This document shows positions 62,348-64,000 of a stretch of 64,000 nucleotides of DNA, piece after piece. Location of the stretch: positions 569,001-633,000 of the forward strand of contig NZ_UAPU01000005.1 in assembly GCF_900445255.1 (NCBI RefSeq), read 5' to 3'. The stretch is from Anaerobiospirillum thomasii. GTDB taxonomy: Bacteria > Pseudomonadota > Gammaproteobacteria > Enterobacterales > Succinivibrionaceae. The position numbers and the translations under genes were made by a program. The notes under the pieces are model-generated. The model saw only the letters and a program-made list of their open reading frames with translations. It was not told the DNA's origin and searched no databases. How positions within the stretch are numbered: position 1 is the first letter of the stretch; each line of letters starts with the position of its first letter.

Positions 62348-62457
62348 TAAAAATGTAAAGGGCCCTGCCCTTTACACTTAATCTGTCTAAGTTCAAACTG
62401 CGCAATCCAAACGCATACAATTCTTAAAAATGTAAAGGGCCCTGCCCTTTACACTTA

Positions 62458-62495
62458 TAACTTTAGGTTTTTACTTTCTTAAAAGTAAAAATTAT
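62458..62495. other. Short spacer with TTTTACT/AGTAAAA hairpin
   Basis: TTTTACTTTCTTAAAAGTAAAA forms a small AT hairpin just before the broken binding-protein gene; may be part of its old leader. Confidence 0.3.
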
Positions 62496-63275
62496 ATGAG
62501 CTACGTAACTAAGACCATGGGAGCAATGACCCTTTGCCCGTTGTCAATGCTGTCTTTCACGCATGCCCATACACAAGGTGAGCTTACCGGCACACTTCTT
62601 TTATGTTGCAGCAGCCCCATCAAACCCACCATTTTCAACCCTTAGCGGTGACTATGTAACCCCGTTTGGCATTTATGTGGATATTATAAGAAAGCTACAA
62701 AAGCGTTTTGGTTTTAAACTGATTGATGACAAAATTTTTTCTCTTTTGCGCAATGATCAGGTCTAGCGTATCAAAGCCTTTAGAATTGATATTATAGGTG
62801 ATGCCCTGTCAGTTACTGAGGAGCGTAACGGTTTTCTTGATTACTCTGCTGTCTGCAATGACACAGGAATCACTATGATCTATTCAAAGAGCAAATACTC
62901 TAAAGTTACAGATATAAATACTTTTGCCAGAACTAGGTAGCTGCCGTTGATGGGACTACTGCTATTCAATTTTTGCAAAAGACCCTGCCTAATGCTCAAG
63001 TAGTTACAGTACCAAGTTTTATGGTAGGTATTGTGGATGTAACTAATGGTCAGGTAGATGCAATGGTTTAAAACAGACCTGTAATTGGGAACTTTGCACA
63101 GTCTATGCCTTCATTCAATCTTGAAATCATGGACAAGGAGTATTCAAAAGAGATCTGTCAGTATGCTCTTGGCATGCAAAAGCACTCCCCATATTCCTTC
63201 TTTATCACCAATGAGCTTGAGGAAATGAAAAGAGACGGTACGCTTGCCAAGATTATTGGAAAATACATCAAATAA
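62496..63275 (+). pseudogene. Broken amino-acid ABC substrate-binding-protein gene (SBP_bac_3)
   Basis: Fragments of a family 3 periplasmic solute-binding protein appear in different frames: PPFSTLSGDYVTPFGIYVDIIRKLQKRFGF, IKAFRIDIIGDALSVTEERNGFLDYS, GTTAIQFLQKTLPNAQVVTVPSF and CQYALGMQKHSPYSFFITNELEEMKRDGTLAKIIGKYIK. A signal-peptide-like start (MSYVTKTMGAMTLCPLSML) begins at 62496. At least two frameshifts (near 62585 and 62938) and in-frame stops at ~62764 and ~63069 disable it. No permease or ATPase genes follow. It ends in a terminator. Confidence 0.85.
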
Positions 63276-63294
63276 CTTAATATATGATCCTATC

Positions 63295-63320
63295 AAAAAG
63301 GCGTCGCAAGTCGCCTTTTA
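63295..63320 (+). terminator. Terminator after the binding-protein pseudogene
   Basis: AAAGGCG / CGCCTTT (63297-63303 with 63312-63318) with a short loop, then T/A sequence. Confidence 0.8.
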
Positions 63321-63512
63321 TATTTGCCATACGCTTTATAGTTGAAAATCTGAGCCTATACACTTTTTATCTATCTTGCACAACTTATATTATATGTTGA
63401 GGATAGATAACATTTATCATATGCAAATTTTTCAATAAAACACGCTTGTATACTGCCTGTATAAGGTTTAATCTATTGTCATTAAAGTTAGAAATAAAGA
63501 TTAGGAGCTATT

Positions 63513-64000
63513 ATGTCATTTGCAATCACCCCTTTAAAGTTTGAGAAAACCGCTGTTCCATTCTTATCAGAGAACACCTTCAACTTCCACCACGGTAAGC
63601 ACTTCCAGACCTATATAGATACAGCTAACAAGCTCGTTGCCGGTACTGACTATGAAGGCAAAACTTTAGAGGAGATCATTACTACTGCTTCAGGTCCACT
63701 GTTCAACAACGCAGCTCAGGCATGGAACCACGCTTTCTACTTCAACTGCATTGGCACCGCTAAAAAAGAAGTACCTGCCAAGCTGTTAGAACTCATCAAT
63801 GCCAACTTTGATTCATTTGAGAGCTTTGCCGAGAAATTCATTGCTTCAGCCACCACCAACTTTGGTTCAGGCTGGACATGGCTGGTTCAGACAGGTCCAA
63901 ACCTCCTGAAGATTGTTAACACTTCAAATGCTGGCAATCCAATGGTTGACGGTTTCACCCCACTTCTGACTGTTGACGTATGGGAGCACGCCTACTACCT
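63513..64000 (+). CDS. sodB: Iron superoxide dismutase, 3' end outside window
   Basis: The first 162 codons of a Fe-type superoxide dismutase. Metal ligands H26 (NFHHGKHF), H73 (QAWNHAFYFNC), D155 and H159 (VDVWEHAYYL) are all inside the window. Glutamine at 69 in NNAAQAWNH and FGSGWTWLV indicate the iron enzyme rather than Mn. AGGAG precedes the ATG. Detoxifies superoxide, useful to an anaerobe meeting oxygen. Continues beyond 64000; expected total about 193 aa. Confidence 0.95.
   Translation, partial: MSFAITPLKFEKTAVPFLSENTFNFHHGKHFQTYIDTANKLVAGTDYEGKTLEEIITTASGPLFNNAAQAWNHAFYFNCIGTAKKEVPAKLLELINANFDSFESFAEKFIASATTNFGSGWTWLVQTGPNLLKIVNTSNAGNPMVDGFTPLLTVDVWEHAYY

Larger units (their letters stand above)
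60293..62457 (+). repeat. Three tandem 77-bp copies of MCP tail plus terminator
   Basis: Copy 1: 60293-60369 (real end of the MCP gene plus terminator). Copy 2: 60370-60413 and 62348-62380, split by the intron. Copy 3: 62381-62457. Each carries the NLSKFKLR(D/N)PNAYNS coding tail and the hairpin TGTAAAGGGC / GCCCTTTACA. Copies 2 and 3 share an A where copy 1 has G (GCGCAATCC versus GCGCGATCC), so one of them was copied from the other after the first duplication. Confidence 0.9.

Noticed and set aside
60293-62457. Repeat plus reverse transcriptase considered as a CRISPR-RT, retron or diversity-generating system
   Set aside because: The repeats are only three direct tandem copies of a gene tail, with no spacers, Cas genes, msr/msd structure or template repeat. 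The RT has the class C intron layout and flanking intron domains.

Overview
The window looks like a chromosomal segment of an AT-rich, host-associated, facultatively or strictly anaerobic gammaproteobacterium. A member of the Succinivibrionaceae/Aeromonadales is my best guess, but it rests on gene content only. Clues are the gammaproteobacterial order tig-clpP-clpX-lon-...-hupB-ppiD, nhaB next to dsbB, RNase T, YheS, RlmJ, HinT with a following lipoprotein, a MotY-type sodium-motor protein, two chemoreceptors, and sucCD without the rest of the TCA cycle. Genes are dense and starts mostly have AGGAG-type ribosome binding sites. Many transcription units end in clear hairpin plus T-run terminators. 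No tRNA, rRNA or CRISPR array was seen.

Layout. 0-1.4 kb: 3' part of an Aer-like PAS chemoreceptor. 1.4-7.6 kb (minus strand): a DEDDh exonuclease, a LysR-nitroreductase-CoA-disulfide-reductase/rhodanese operon and a YbjJ-like MFS carrier. 7.6-8.5 kb: a long non-coding region rich in palindromes. 8.5-12.9 kb (plus): cysteine synthase plus a DAACS symporter, then a second YbjJ-like MFS carrier coupled to a DUF2786 protein. 13-17.6 kb (minus): a GntR-like LacI repressor, a three-gene overlapping unit (YbaK-type deacylase, deoxyinosine glycosylase, secreted protein) and a YidE/AspT-type antiporter. 18-23 kb (plus): nhaB, dsbB and an orphan hybrid histidine kinase. 23-25 kb (minus): a sugar-nucleotide epimerase and TatD. 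25.3-29.5 kb (plus): hinT, a lipoprotein, yheS and rlmJ. 29.5-34.4 kb (minus): sucCD, ppiD and hupB.

34.7-38.0 kb is a mobile patch: an IS4-family transposase gene and, 104 bp from its start, a complete 1742-bp ISL3-family element with 27-bp inverted repeats and an 8-bp target duplication. With ygiW-, dgkA- and hypothetical genes it separates hupB-ppiD from lon-clpX-clpP-tig (39.7-45.9 kb). Then come a cytosolic GH84-like beta-N-acetylglucosaminidase, a Sel1-repeat protein with MotY, and a PTS block crr-ptsI-ptsH-nagE followed by a CBM9-like protein and nagA. Together these last genes form a GlcNAc uptake and deacetylation module in which EIIA comes from crr because NagE lacks its own IIA domain. 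RNase T follows.

57-63.3 kb is a decaying and rearranged accessory region: two pseudogenes, a complete chemoreceptor, three tandem 77-bp copies of the chemoreceptor's tail plus terminator, a group IIC intron (1934 bp) inserted in the middle copy exactly after a terminator hairpin, and a wrecked ABC-type substrate-binding-protein gene. The window ends inside an iron superoxide dismutase gene.

The least ordinary features are the intron/77-bp repeat locus, the IS4 transposase start buried in a readthrough hairpin with its own -10 box between the arms, the palindrome array upstream of the cysteine synthase operon, and the cytosolic GH84 plus CBM9 genes around the PTS block. I did not find a gene set that I could defend as a wholly new defence or biosynthetic system.
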